Assembly: GCF_003609995.1 (NCBI RefSeq)
Contig: NZ_AP018786.1
Coordinates: 556,001 to 620,000 of the forward strand
Length of the DNA stretch: 64,000 nt
Origin: Sutterella megalosphaeroides
Lineage (GTDB): Bacteria; Pseudomonadota; Gammaproteobacteria; Burkholderiales; Burkholderiaceae_F
Reading direction: 5' to 3'
The position numbers and the translations under genes are program-made. Numbering within the stretch: the stretch's first letter is position 1; each line of letters starts with the position of its first letter. Of the stretch, positions 1-7,890 are shown piece after piece. A model generated the notes under the pieces. The model was not told the DNA's origin, made no database searches, and saw nothing but the letters and a program-made list of their open reading frames with translations.

Positions 1-754
1 ATACTCCCTTGGTACGCTTTTCCAGGTCCCACTTGGCGTACTTCATGAACGTGTAGTAGGCGTGGTGGACGGCAAAAAGAAAGCCCATCTTCCCGTCGAG
101 GAAGCCGCGATCGACGACGTAGGCTTTGAAAAACGCCCACGTCGGTTTCAGAAGCGCCCCCATGAGAAAAGAAGTGTCTTTCCCGCGTTCGGCTTGTTGC
201 TTTCCGAGGTAGGAGGTGTAGCTGTCAAGCTTCCGGATGGTTTCGCTCCAGTTCCGGTACGTGTAGTGAAGGAGGTAGCCCGAGAGCTCCGAGGCGGGGT
301 ACGTGCTCGAGATTTTTTCATGAACACGCCCCGTGATGTCGGTCCCTTCTTTTGGCATGAGTCGCAGAACCCGGTCGCTTCTCATGGAGCCGTGTCGAAT
401 CGTGTGGTGTTCGAAACAGTTGAGGCGACGCAGGTAGTAGGAAGCGGGCGGACGCCGGACGGCCTCGAGAATCCGGGCCTGCAATTCCGGCGTGACGACC
501 TCGTCGGAGTCAAGAAAGAGAATCCAATCGGAGGCGGCTGTCTCGACGCCGAAGCGGCGTTGCGCGGCGAAGTCTCCGTTCAGGGCGTGCTGAAGCACGC
601 GCGCGCCACTCGATCGGGCGACGTCCGCCGTAGTGTCCGTACTGAAATCGTCGATGACGAGAACTTCGTCGGCAAAGCGTACGGACGCAAGCGTACGGGC
701 GAGCGAAGACGCGCAGTTTTTCGCCAGAATGATGATGCTGAGACTGGGGGTCAT
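1..754 (-). CDS. Family 2 glycosyltransferase, WaaE/KdtX-like (3' end cut by window)
   Basis: The minus-strand frame starts with ATG at 754-752, and 251 codons are visible before the window edge. It opens with LSIIILAKN and VLVIDDFSTD, followed by FLDSDEV, the nucleotide-sugar and metal-binding DxD region of GT-A family 2 enzymes. The wider pattern (an ExxRTGRxHE-like TGRVHE segment, then HYTYRNWSE and a C-terminal aromatic stretch) resembles the WaaE/KdtX group that adds sugars to the LPS inner core. The ATG overlaps the recN stop as ATGA, so the two are translationally coupled. It probably acts at the inner face of the cytoplasmic membrane. The acceptor sugar cannot be told from sequence, and other family 2 transferases remain possible. 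Confidence 0.85.
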   Translation of the reverse strand, partial: MTPSLSIIILAKNCASSLARTLASVRFADEVLVIDDFSTDTTADVARSSGARVLQHALNGDFAAQRRFGVETAASDWILFLDSDEVVTPELQARILEAVRRPPASYYLRRLNCFEHHTIRHGSMRSDRVLRLMPKEGTDITGRVHEKISSTYPASELSGYLLHYTYRNWSETIRKLDSYTSYLGKQQAERGKDTSFLMGALLKPTWAFFKAYVVDRGFLDGKMGFLFAVHHAYYTFMKYAKWDLEKRTKGV

Positions 755-2412
755 TCGTTTTCCTTCGGACTCCGGATCATTTCCCGCGCCAGAGCCAACG
801 TATTCTGCGTGATCGAAACGCCCGCCAACATGCGAGCCACTTCGTCGACGCGGGCGTCGCGGTCCAAGACCGTAAGCGTACTCACGGTGCGCTCGTTGCG
901 CAGGCGCTTTTCGACGCGCCAGTGATTGTCGCCGCACGAGGCGACCTGCGGGAGGTGGGTGATGCAGAGCACCTGACGGTCCCGGCCGAGCTGCCTCAGC
1001 AGTTTACCCACAACTTCCGCCACGGCGCCGCCGATGCCGCTGTCGACTTCGTCGAAGATCAGCGTCGGCACGGGCGTTGCTTTCGCCGTGATGACGGCGA
1101 TGGCAAGACTGATGCGGGCGAGTTCGCCGCCGGAGGCGACTTTGATGAGGGGCCGCGTCTGCACGCCCGCATGCCCCGCAATGAGAAATTCGCACTTTTC
1201 GCTCCCCGCGGGCGAAGGCTCGGACGGGGTGAGGGCGATTTCGAGGCGGGCGCCCTTCATGGCAAGGTGCTGCATTTCCGCCGTGACGGTGGCGGAAAGT
1301 TCCCGCGCGCCCGCGCTGCGGGCTTCGCTCAGAAGGCGGGCGACCTCGTCGTAGTCGGCGCGGGTTTGCTGCTCGGCTCGGGCCAGGGCGTCGACGTCCT
1401 TGGAACCGGTGAGCGAGCGGAGTTCCTCGCGGTAGGATTCGAGCAATTCGCCGAGGTGCTCGGGTTCGGTGTGAAATTTGCGCGCGAGATTGAAGTAACG
1501 CCCCACCCGGCGGTCGATTTTCTGGAATCGGTCGGCGTCGAGGTCCGTGCGATCCAAATACTTCGAGACGTCTCGCCCCGCCTCTTCGACGAGGTCGATC
1601 GCCGAAGCGAGGGTTTCGCCGAGCGCGGCGAGCTTTTCGTCGTAGCGGGCGAGGCTTGAGAGCTTTGCGTGCGCCGAGGAGAGGGCGGAAGAGGCCGAGT
1701 CGTCCCCCTCCGTGAGACGGTTGAGAATTTCAGCGAGACCTTCGGAAATCGCCACGCCGTGCGCAAGGCGCGTGTGTTCGGCGGTGAGCATTTCCCATTC
1801 GCCGGGCTTCGGGGAGAGGGTTTCGAGGTCTTCGATGATCCAGGTGAGGCGTTCCGTTTTTTCTTCGACGGAGCGCGCGTTGGCGGTTGCGTCCTCCAGG
1901 GCGCGTCGGGCGTCCTGCCAGGCGTGATAGGCCTTCTCAACGGCACGGACGAGTTCGGACGTACCCGCATGGCCGTCGAGGAGCTTGAGCTGATGGGCGG
2001 GCTTCAGAAGCGACTGATGAGCGTGCTGACCGTGGACGTCGACGAGCCGCTCACCCAGGTCGCGCAATTGCGTCGTCGTGACGGCGATGCCGTTGATCCA
2101 GGCGCGCGAGCGTCCCTTGTCGTCGATCGTGCGACGGATGAGGAGCGTCTCGTCCGCGCTTTGAAGCTCGTTTTCCTTCAGCCAGCGGTCGGCCCGCTCG
2201 GACGCCGAAAATTCCGCGACGATGTCGGCGCGCTCCGCACCTTCGCGAACGACGCCCGCATCGCCGCGGCCGCCGAGGATGAGTTCGAGCGCGTCGATCA
2301 GAATGGACTTCCCCGCACCCGTTTCCCCCGTGAGGACGGTGAACCCCCGACGAACGTCAAGGGAAAGAGATTCGACGATCACGAAGTCGCGAAGACTGAG
2401 GCTCGTGAGCAT
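751..2412 (-). CDS. recN: DNA repair protein RecN
   Basis: This SMC-like ATPase of recombinational double-strand break repair has 553 residues, the usual length. The N-terminus MLTSLSLRDFVIVE is followed by the Walker A TGETGAGKSIL. A central coiled-coil region follows, and the C-terminal ABC half has the SGGE signature (KVASGGELARISLAI) and Walker B (TLIFDEVDSGIGG). The frame is open upstream to 2502, but the ATG at 2412 gives the family N-terminus and has GGAG seven bases upstream. The stop overlaps the downstream glycosyltransferase start. An SOS-type LexA operator was not recognised in the short upstream region, so regulation is unknown. Confidence 0.96.
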   Translation of the reverse strand: MLTSLSLRDFVIVESLSLDVRRGFTVLTGETGAGKSILIDALELILGGRGDAGVVREGAERADIVAEFSASERADRWLKENELQSADETLLIRRTIDDKGRSRAWINGIAVTTTQLRDLGERLVDVHGQHAHQSLLKPAHQLKLLDGHAGTSELVRAVEKAYHAWQDARRALEDATANARSVEEKTERLTWIIEDLETLSPKPGEWEMLTAEHTRLAHGVAISEGLAEILNRLTEGDDSASSALSSAHAKLSSLARYDEKLAALGETLASAIDLVEEAGRDVSKYLDRTDLDADRFQKIDRRVGRYFNLARKFHTEPEHLGELLESYREELRSLTGSKDVDALARAEQQTRADYDEVARLLSEARSAGARELSATVTAEMQHLAMKGARLEIALTPSEPSPAGSEKCEFLIAGHAGVQTRPLIKVASGGELARISLAIAVITAKATPVPTLIFDEVDSGIGGAVAEVVGKLLRQLGRDRQVLCITHLPQVASCGDNHWRVEKRLRNERTVSTLTVLDRDARVDEVARMLAGVSITQNTLALAREMIRSPKENE

Positions 2413-2535
2413 GGCGGGGCTCCGAAAAGGGAAAGAAAAAGGGAAAAACCGCCAAAGCGGTCGGCGGTAAAAGGAGGATACCCGAAACCGGAGCGGGTGC
2501 ATCGGGTTGGAGCAAGGTTTGTGCTACAAAAAACG

Positions 2536-2568
2536 AATCCGCCCGAACCGGGCGGGTTCGGGCGGATT
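2536..2568 (-). terminator. Rho-independent terminator of the AGCS symporter gene
   Basis: A 14-bp perfect GC-rich stem with a 5-base loop is followed on the minus strand by a run of six T. It lies between the symporter stop at 2658 and recN at 2412, so recN needs its own promoter or readthrough. Confidence 0.85.
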
Positions 2569-2657
2569 GAAAAAGAGGGGAAAGAGGGAAAGCGGAGTTC
2601 TCCGAGTCGGACGAAACACAGCTTTGCGGTCCGTCCGACGTCTTCGATTCAGGGCTT

Positions 2658-4184
2658 TCAGCTCTGCGAAGCCTTCCCCTTGCGGGAGGCGCCGCTCTTC
2701 AAGCCCGCCAGGTTGTCGACGCCTTCGGCGTCTTCGACGGCGAGGTTCTCTTCGGCGCGTTCGCCCACCCAGTAATCGGCGTTGACGATGCCGAGCTTGT
2801 CCGGATGGAAGACAGGATTGAGGCCGAGGTTGCGCTGGGCTTCGTAGTCTTTGAGAGCCGCAAAGGCGGGCTTCTGGAGAAGCAGAATCGCAATGAGGTT
2901 CAACCATGCCATCGTGCCCACGCCGACGTCGGCCATCGTCCAGATGAGGCTCGAAGCCTTCAGGGCGCCGAAGGCAACGGTCCCGAGGAAGACCACCTTG
3001 ATGACGGTCATGATGATGGGTTTGCGCAGCGTACGGTTGATGTAGGCGGCGTTCGTTTCGGCCATGTAGTAGTAGCCGAGAATCGTCGTGAAGGCGAAGA
3101 AGAAGATCGTGATCGCGATGAAGGGGCCGCCCAGGCCCGGCATCAGACGATCGATGGCGGCCTGCGTGTAGACGGGACCCGCTTCAACGCCCTTGAGACC
3201 TTCGAAGAGCATCGTGCCGTCGGGGCTGGTGATGTTGTAGCAGCCCGTCATGAGGATCATGAAGCCCGTCGCGGAGCAGACGAAGAGCGTGTCGATGTAG
3301 ACGGAGAAGGCTTGCACGAGACCCTGCTTGGCCGGGTGTGAAACGGCCGCGGCGGACGAGGCGTGCGGACCCGTACCCTGACCGGCTTCGTTCGAGTAGA
3401 TGCCGCGCTTGACGCCCCAGGAGATGGCCGAACCGAGAAGGCCGCCCAGGAGGGAGTCCGTACCGAAGGCGCTCGAAATGATCATCGAGAAGACGGCGGG
3501 AATCTGCTCCCAGTTGATGCCGACGATGATGAGCGCCACCACGATGTAGGCCTGCGCCATGAAGGGAACGATGATGCTCGTGAACTGCGCGATGCGCTTG
3601 AGCCCGCCGATGATCACGAAGCAGAGAATCGAGGTGATGACGGCCGCGCTCACGGTCGCGTCGATGTTGAAGGCTTCCTGCCACGCGGCGGCAATGGAAT
3701 TCGACTGCACGCCCGGACAAAAGACGGTCGAAGCGAGAATCGTCACGACGGCAAAGAGCCAGGCATAGGGCTTCGAGCGCAGGCCCTTTTCGATATAGAA
3801 GGCCGGACCGCCGCGGTACTGATCTTCGATCTTTTCCCTGTAGATCTGACCGAGGGTCGATTCGACGAAGGCGCTCGAAGCGCCGAGGAAGGCCACGGCC
3901 CACATCCAGAAGAGGGCTCCCGGGCCGCCGAAGCAGATGGCGGTTGCAACCCCGGCGATGTTCCCGGTGCCGACGCGGCCGGCGAGGGTCAGTGTGAGGG
4001 CCTGAAAGCTCGAAAGACCGATTTCGCCCTCACGGCGCTGAAAGAGCAGTCGCCACATTTCGGGCAACATCCGGAGCTGTACGAAGCGGGAACGGATCGA
4101 GAAGAAAAGCCCCGCAAGAAGACAAAGCCCCACGAGCGGCGGCGACCAAATGAGCGCGTTCAGTTGACTGATGAAGGATTCCAT
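2658..4184 (-). CDS. Sodium:alanine/glycine symporter (AGCS family)
   Basis: This 508-residue inner-membrane protein has about ten hydrophobic segments. It carries AGCS hallmarks: an early GTGNIAGVATAI motif, the SNEAGQGTGPHA segment, and WTMADVGVGTMAWLN near the end. Family members import alanine or glycine with Na+ (AlsT, YaaJ, AgcS). It is monocistronic, with a strong terminator behind it and argH far upstream. Its 5' leader is unusually long and can fold into several stems closed by an 11-bp helix (4233-4372), suggesting RNA-level control. Which amino acid is carried cannot be decided from sequence. Confidence 0.93.
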   Translation of the reverse strand: MESFISQLNALIWSPPLVGLCLLAGLFFSIRSRFVQLRMLPEMWRLLFQRREGEIGLSSFQALTLTLAGRVGTGNIAGVATAICFGGPGALFWMWAVAFLGASSAFVESTLGQIYREKIEDQYRGGPAFYIEKGLRSKPYAWLFAVVTILASTVFCPGVQSNSIAAAWQEAFNIDATVSAAVITSILCFVIIGGLKRIAQFTSIIVPFMAQAYIVVALIIVGINWEQIPAVFSMIISSAFGTDSLLGGLLGSAISWGVKRGIYSNEAGQGTGPHASSAAAVSHPAKQGLVQAFSVYIDTLFVCSATGFMILMTGCYNITSPDGTMLFEGLKGVEAGPVYTQAAIDRLMPGLGGPFIAITIFFFAFTTILGYYYMAETNAAYINRTLRKPIIMTVIKVVFLGTVAFGALKASSLIWTMADVGVGTMAWLNLIAILLLQKPAFAALKDYEAQRNLGLNPVFHPDKLGIVNADYWVGERAEENLAVEDAEGVDNLAGLKSGASRKGKASQS

Positions 4185-4232
4185 GATGTTCGAGCACGTT
4201 TGAAGGACGGAAGGGGTGGAAACGCGCGGAAA

Positions 4233-4372
4233 AGCATCCCCCGAGCGTGCCGTTGCGACAAAGCACGAAAGCCGGAAAAGCGTCCGGCCGGGGTGGGGGT
4301 GAGGAAGCGACGAGTGTCGACGGAGGAGAAAGGCGCCCGATGCGCGCTTTCGAGAGAAGGGCGGGGGATGCT
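4233..4372 (-). promoter_or_regulatory. Candidate structured leader RNA of the AGCS symporter
   Basis: The 452-base region between symporter and argH has no gene. On the minus strand an 11-nt perfect inverted repeat (4362-4372 with 4233-4243, arms AGCATCCCCCG and CGGGGGATGCT) closes about 118 nt. That span holds four further potential hairpins: 4328-4351, 4308-4319, 4271-4288 and 4246-4267. The closing helix ends in GATGCTTTTCC, terminator-like, 49 nt before the start codon. The layout (closing stem, multibranched interior, downstream transporter) is that of a riboswitch or attenuator. I could not match it to the glycine riboswitch consensus. This is inference from base pairing only. Confidence 0.4.
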
Positions 4373-4533
4373 CAACTCAACGAGTCATGGATCAAGTCTA
4401 CTTCACTCGTCGGTCGGTAAAGCTTCCGCCTAGGGCCGAGGTCGTACGACAAAGCGCTTAAAAGAAAAGAGGATCGATCAAAATTCGGAAAGAAGAAACG
4501 TTGAGTTTATGGGCCGGGCACCCGGGAAAAGAA

Positions 4534-4566
4534 CGAGGCCGAAACGTCGAAGACGTTTCGGCCTCG
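4534..4566 (-). terminator. Terminator of argH
   Basis: A 14-bp perfect stem (CGAGGCCGAAACGT with its complement) and a 5-base loop are followed on the minus strand by TTCTTTTCC. It is placed 70 bases after the argH stop. Confidence 0.8.
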
Positions 4567-4636
4567 TGAAAGCGCTTCGTTCGGACGCCGCGCGAAGCCC
4601 CGCATGCGGAACTTCGAGCGGCAGCCGACAAACGAA

Positions 4637-6067
4637 TTACTTCGCGGCGCGTTCGGCGATGATCGCTTCCCAACGGGCCACCTGACGGCGGACCTGGTTC
4701 GGGGCGGTGCCGCCGAGGTGGTCGCGGGCGTTGACGGAGCCTTCGAGCTTCAGAACTTCATAGACGTCGTTTTCGATCACGTCGCTGAAGCTCTTGAGCA
4801 CGTCAAGCGGGAGCTCTTCGAGGCCGCAACCGCGTTCGGAAGCGGCGCGCACCGTCTGACCGACGATGTCGTGGGCCGTACGGAAGGGAACGCCGTGACG
4901 CACGAGGTAGTCGGCGAGGTCGGTGGCGGTGGGGAAGCCCATCTGAGCGGCGCGGTACATGACGTCGGCCTGGGGTTCAACGCCGGCCATCATGTCGCAG
5001 AACGCGCGCAGCGTGTCCTTGACGGTGTCGATCGCGTCGAAGACGGGTTCCTTGTCTTCCTGGAAGTCCTTGTTGTAGGCAAGCGGCGTCCCCTTCATGA
5101 GGGTGAGCATCGCGATGAGGTCGCCGTAGACGCGACCCGACTTGCCGCGGGCGGTTTCGGGAACGTCCGGGTTCTTCTTCTGGGGCATGATCGAGGAGCC
5201 CGTCGTGAAGCGGTCCGGAAGCTTGATGAAGCCGAAGCGCTGGCTCATCCACACCACGAGTTCTTCGGAGAGACGCGAGATGTGCATCATGATGAGCGAG
5301 GCGGCCGAGCAGAATTCAACGGCGAAGTCGCGATCGGAAACGCCGTCGAGCGAATTCTGGGAAACGGCTTCGAAGCCGAGGAGTTCGGCCGTGAATTCGC
5401 GGTCGATCGGGTAGGTCGTGCCGGCAAGCGCGGCCGAGCCGAGGGGGCTGCGGTTGACGCGGCGACGCAGGTCGAGGAGACGTTCGCGGTCGCGTTCGAA
5501 CATTTCGACGTAGGCGAGCATGTGGTGACCGAACGTCACGGGCTGGGCGACCTGCATGTGGGTGAAGCCCGGCATGATCATGTCGGAACCGGCCTTGGCC
5601 TGGTGAACGAGCACGTCCTGGAGGTGTTCGATGCGACGAACGATTTCGTCGATTTCGGAGCGCAGGTAGAGACGGATGTCGGTCGCGACCTGGTCGTTGC
5701 GGGAGCGGCCCGTGTGGAGGCGCTTGCCGGCGTCGCCGATCAGGGCCGTGAGGCGCGCTTCGATGTTGAGATGCACGTCTTCGAGCTCAAGCTGCCACTC
5801 GAACGTGCCCGCCAGAATTTCCGAGCGGATCTGGTCCATGCCGCGGCGGATGTCTTCGAGATCCTTGGCGGAAATCACGCCGATCTTCTCGAGCATCGTC
5901 GCGTGCGCGACGGAGCCTTCAATGTCCGAGAGCGCCATGCGCTTGTCGAAGTCGACACTCGCCGTGTAGCGGAGAACGAAGGCATCGACCGGTTCGGAGA
6001 AGCGGCCCGACCACGCCTTCTTCTTGGCGTGCAGGGGGTCGTTGGAGTTGTCGTTTTCGTGGCTCAT
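4637..6067 (-). CDS. argH: Argininosuccinate lyase
   Basis: ArgH cleaves argininosuccinate to arginine and fumarate, the last step of arginine synthesis, in the cytoplasm as a tetramer. The 476-residue length is typical. The superfamily signature [12 protein letters not shown] is present, as are [13 protein letters not shown], the catalytic-His region TPEF-like [13 protein letters not shown], and KRFS-like [10 protein letters not shown] near the start. The start at 6067 is preceded by a purine-poor leader, but no better start exists. It is monocistronic with its own terminator; a TAAAAT -10-like element lies on the minus strand near 6103-6108. Confidence 0.97.
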   Translation of the reverse strand: MSHENDNSNDPLHAKKKAWSGRFSEPVDAFVLRYTASVDFDKRMALSDIEGSVAHATMLEKIGVISAKDLEDIRRGMDQIRSEILAGTFEWQLELEDVHLNIEARLTALIGDAGKRLHTGRSRNDQVATDIRLYLRSEIDEIVRRIEHLQDVLVHQAKAGSDMIMPGFTHMQVAQPVTFGHHMLAYVEMFERDRERLLDLRRRVNRSPLGSAALAGTTYPIDREFTAELLGFEAVSQNSLDGVSDRDFAVEFCSAASLIMMHISRLSEELVVWMSQRFGFIKLPDRFTTGSSIMPQKKNPDVPETARGKSGRVYGDLIAMLTLMKGTPLAYNKDFQEDKEPVFDAIDTVKDTLRAFCDMMAGVEPQADVMYRAAQMGFPTATDLADYLVRHGVPFRTAHDIVGQTVRAASERGCGLEELPLDVLKSFSDVIENDVYEVLKLEGSVNARDHLGGTAPNQVRRQVARWEAIIAERAAK

Positions 6068-6269
6068 TTTTCAACCTGACGGTATGAGGTGTAAAGGAGC
6101 TGATATTTTAGACTCTGAGAAAGGCTCGTGCCGTAAAGACGGGGTTGGAAACGCTTTTTCGAAAGCGACGAGCCCGGGCGGAGACTTGCCCCGAACGCCT
6201 CAACGGACGGAGCGCCAACCGGGAGGACGGGCCCCGGGACGCGTCGGATGTAATTAAATGTAATAGTGC

Positions 6270-6298
6270 TTGACTTTTTCGGGGCGCAAAGATAATAT
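6270..6298 (+). promoter_or_regulatory. Promoter of the tRNA Pro-Arg-His operon
   Basis: TTGACT (6270-6275), a 17-base spacer and TAATAT (6293-6298) form a good sigma-70 promoter about 10 bases ahead of tRNA-Pro. Confidence 0.75.
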
Positions 6299-6308
6299 TT
6301 CACTTCCT

Positions 6309-6385
6309 CGGGGTGTGGCGCAGTCTGGTAGCGCGCCTGCTTTGGGAGCAGGATGTCGGGAGTTCGAATCTCTTCACCCCGACCA
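6309..6385 (+). tRNA. tRNA-Pro (TGG)
   Basis: A complete cloverleaf of 77 nt includes encoded CCA. The acceptor CGGGGTG pairs with CACCCCG, the anticodon stem CCTGC/GCAGG holds loop TTTGGGA, and the T-loop is TTCGAAT. Confidence 0.97.
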
Positions 6386-6418
6386 TCCCTTTAGGCAATC
6401 AGCCTGAAAGTATTCGAC

Positions 6419-6495
6419 CTGCCCGTAGCTCAGTTGGATAGAGCATCTGCCTTCTAAGCAGATGGTCGCTGGTTCGAATCCTGCCGGGCAGGCCA
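6419..6495 (+). tRNA. tRNA-Arg (TCT)
   Basis: 77 nt with encoded CCA. The acceptor CTGCCCG pairs with CGGGCAG, the anticodon loop is CTTCTAA in a 5-bp stem, and the T-loop is TTCGAAT. One T-T mismatch sits in the T stem. Confidence 0.96.
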
Positions 6496-6513
6496 CAAGA
6501 TTCAAAGTTTTGT

Positions 6514-6590
6514 GGTGGGAATAGCTCAGTTGGTAGAGTCCCGGATTGTGATTCCGGTTGTCGTGGGTTCGAGTCCCATTTCCCACCCCA
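6514..6590 (+). tRNA. tRNA-His (GTG)
   Basis: The acceptor GTGGGAA pairs with TTCCCAC. The extra G at -1 (6514) faces the discriminator C, the tRNA-His identity element. The anticodon loop is TTGTGAT, and CCA is encoded. Confidence 0.97.
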
Positions 6591-6600
6591 GAAGTTCAAC

Positions 6601-6624
6601 GCCCGCACGGAATACCGTGCGGGC
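6601..6624 (+). terminator. Terminator of the tRNA operon
   Basis: GCCCGCACGG, a 4-base loop and the exact complement, followed by TTTTCCTTCCTTTT, 10 bases after tRNA-His. Confidence 0.9.
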
Positions 6625-7107
6625 GTTTTCCTTCCTTTTCTCTTCTTTCCGCGTCGCATCTCCGGATGCGCCCTCTGCGCCCCGCGCGCGCATCCCTTTC
6701 TTCCACAGGTTGTCCACAGCGCCCGCAGCCTTCGGCGCTTCCTCGGACGTTTTCCTTTTTCAAACAAAAGCTCGTAAAGACTCCGGGAAGCGGCGGCTCT
6801 CTTCGCGATAGCGAGTACTTGCTTCTCACACGTCGGGCGCACCTGTCTGCGAGGCGAATCGACGGATTTCGCCGCATGCGGCAACGGACTTTTCCACACG
6901 GTTTTTCCACAGGCGCCCGGGCGGGCGATGGAAATGCAAAAGCGCGCCCCCTGCGTTGCCGGACGCAACGCGCAATGGGCGCGCTTCGATGGTTCGGGGC
7001 GAGGTGCCGACGGACTTCGGGTGTTCGATGTCTTTACCGGGGTCTCACGGCTCACCGGTCTTCCGGCTCCAGTCTGGTGTTCCGGAGTCGTCGGTCGCTC
7101 GGGCGAA
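6625..7107. other. Gene-free stretch with a small cluster of DnaA-box-like sites
   Basis: No convincing reading frame is present. It holds TTGTCCACA (6710-6718) and two TTTTCCACA sites (6890-6898 and 6903-6911), each one base from the DnaA-box consensus TTATCCACA and all on the same strand. There is no dnaA, dnaN or gyrB nearby, so I do not call an origin. Confidence 0.35.
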
Positions 7108-7407
7108 TCAATAGCGGGCGTAGAGCTTCAGGAATTGCGCGACGGTGTCTTCGACCGTTGCGTCGGGCGCTTCGTAGGGTGCGTCCGAGAGTTCGAGGCC
7201 GAGAATGTCTTCGATCGTGTACCAACGGAGCTTGCGCGTGACGCCGGAGGTGCTTCCGCCGTCGGTCTGAAGGGCGACCAGCTTCAGTTCGTTCGTTCCG
7301 TTGAGGCCGCATGCATAGGGCGAAGCCACGCGGTCGTGACCGTGGTAGCTGAAGGCCACGGACTTCTTTTCTTCGATCGCCTTCACGAGAGTATCGACAG
7401 TCGTCAT
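7108..7407 (-). CDS. Small WYL-like domain protein
   Basis: A 99-residue protein starting MTTVDTLVKAIEEKKSVAFSY. The pattern (IxxKKxVxFSYxGHxRxxSPYACGL, an LVALQTDGGSTSG segment, then RKLRWYTIEDILGLEL) fits the single-domain WYL-like proteins that stand free of any helix-turn-helix. WYL domains sense ligands or nucleic acids in transcription regulators. Here no DNA-binding part exists, so its partner is unknown. A possible ribosome site (AGGAGTAAG) precedes the ATG. It is monocistronic. Function is not predicted beyond the fold guess. Confidence 0.65.
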   Translation of the reverse strand: MTTVDTLVKAIEEKKSVAFSYHGHDRVASPYACGLNGTNELKLVALQTDGGSTSGVTRKLRWYTIEDILGLELSDAPYEAPDATVEDTVAQFLKLYARY

Positions 7408-7792
7408 TTCTCTTACTCCTTCAAGTCGGAAGGGCGTCGTCCCCGAAGGGGCGGCACCGACGTCACAAGTCGAAGACCGAGGGACGCGGCGCGGCCGCGT
7501 CCCCGATCGAACCGTCGGGACGGTGCGTTGAGGGCGGCCGAAACGAAGCGTTGCGGCGGGACGACGAAGGCCGTACTCCCGCGAACTCGAACGCTTCCGG
7601 CATCCGCCCGACGACGCAACGTCCTCGGGGCGGCGCGAAAAAAGGGCGCTCGCCCGAATTCGATTATGACGTGAGGGCGCTCGGGGTGCGAGGGAATCTG
7701 CAAGGCATGGTGAATCAGGTCAAGAAAGCCCCAGGTTGGGGCGACCCGGCGGGCGTGCCTCAGTGTTCTTCCCGATGACAGCCGGGGAAAAA
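7408..7792. other. Intergenic region without a supported gene
   Basis: A 385-base stretch between the WYL-like gene and the valS terminator. Frames here show no family resemblance and no ribosome site. One short hairpin, GCCCC-AGGTT-GGGGC, lies at 7728-7742. I tried to read it as 4.5S or 6S RNA on either strand and failed. It probably holds the promoter of the WYL-like gene. Confidence 0.4.
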
Positions 7793-7822
7793 GGAAACGG
7801 GACCCCGAAGGGTCCCGTTTCC
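7793..7822 (-). terminator. Terminator of valS
   Basis: A 13-bp perfect stem with a CGAA loop (TTCG on the transcribed strand) is followed by TTTTTCCCC on the minus strand. Confidence 0.88.
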
Positions 7823-7890
7823 TTTGGACCGTGCGGCCCGGTCTTCACCGTGCCGCAGGTTGTCGTCCGCGTGCCGCGAGCTTCGAAGCT

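Noticed and set aside
4185..4533. Glycine riboswitch upstream of the symporter
   Set aside because: The conserved glycine aptamer core (GGAGAG and CGCCGAAGG-type blocks) was not found on the minus strand.
6890..6911. Chromosome replication origin
   Set aside because: Boxes are imperfect and few, no AT-rich unwinding element, no dnaA or dnaN nearby.
7680..7792. 4.5S SRP RNA or 6S RNA
   Set aside because: GGTGAATCAGGTCA recalls the SRP loop, but the GGAAGCAGC part is absent, and no 6S fold was recognised.
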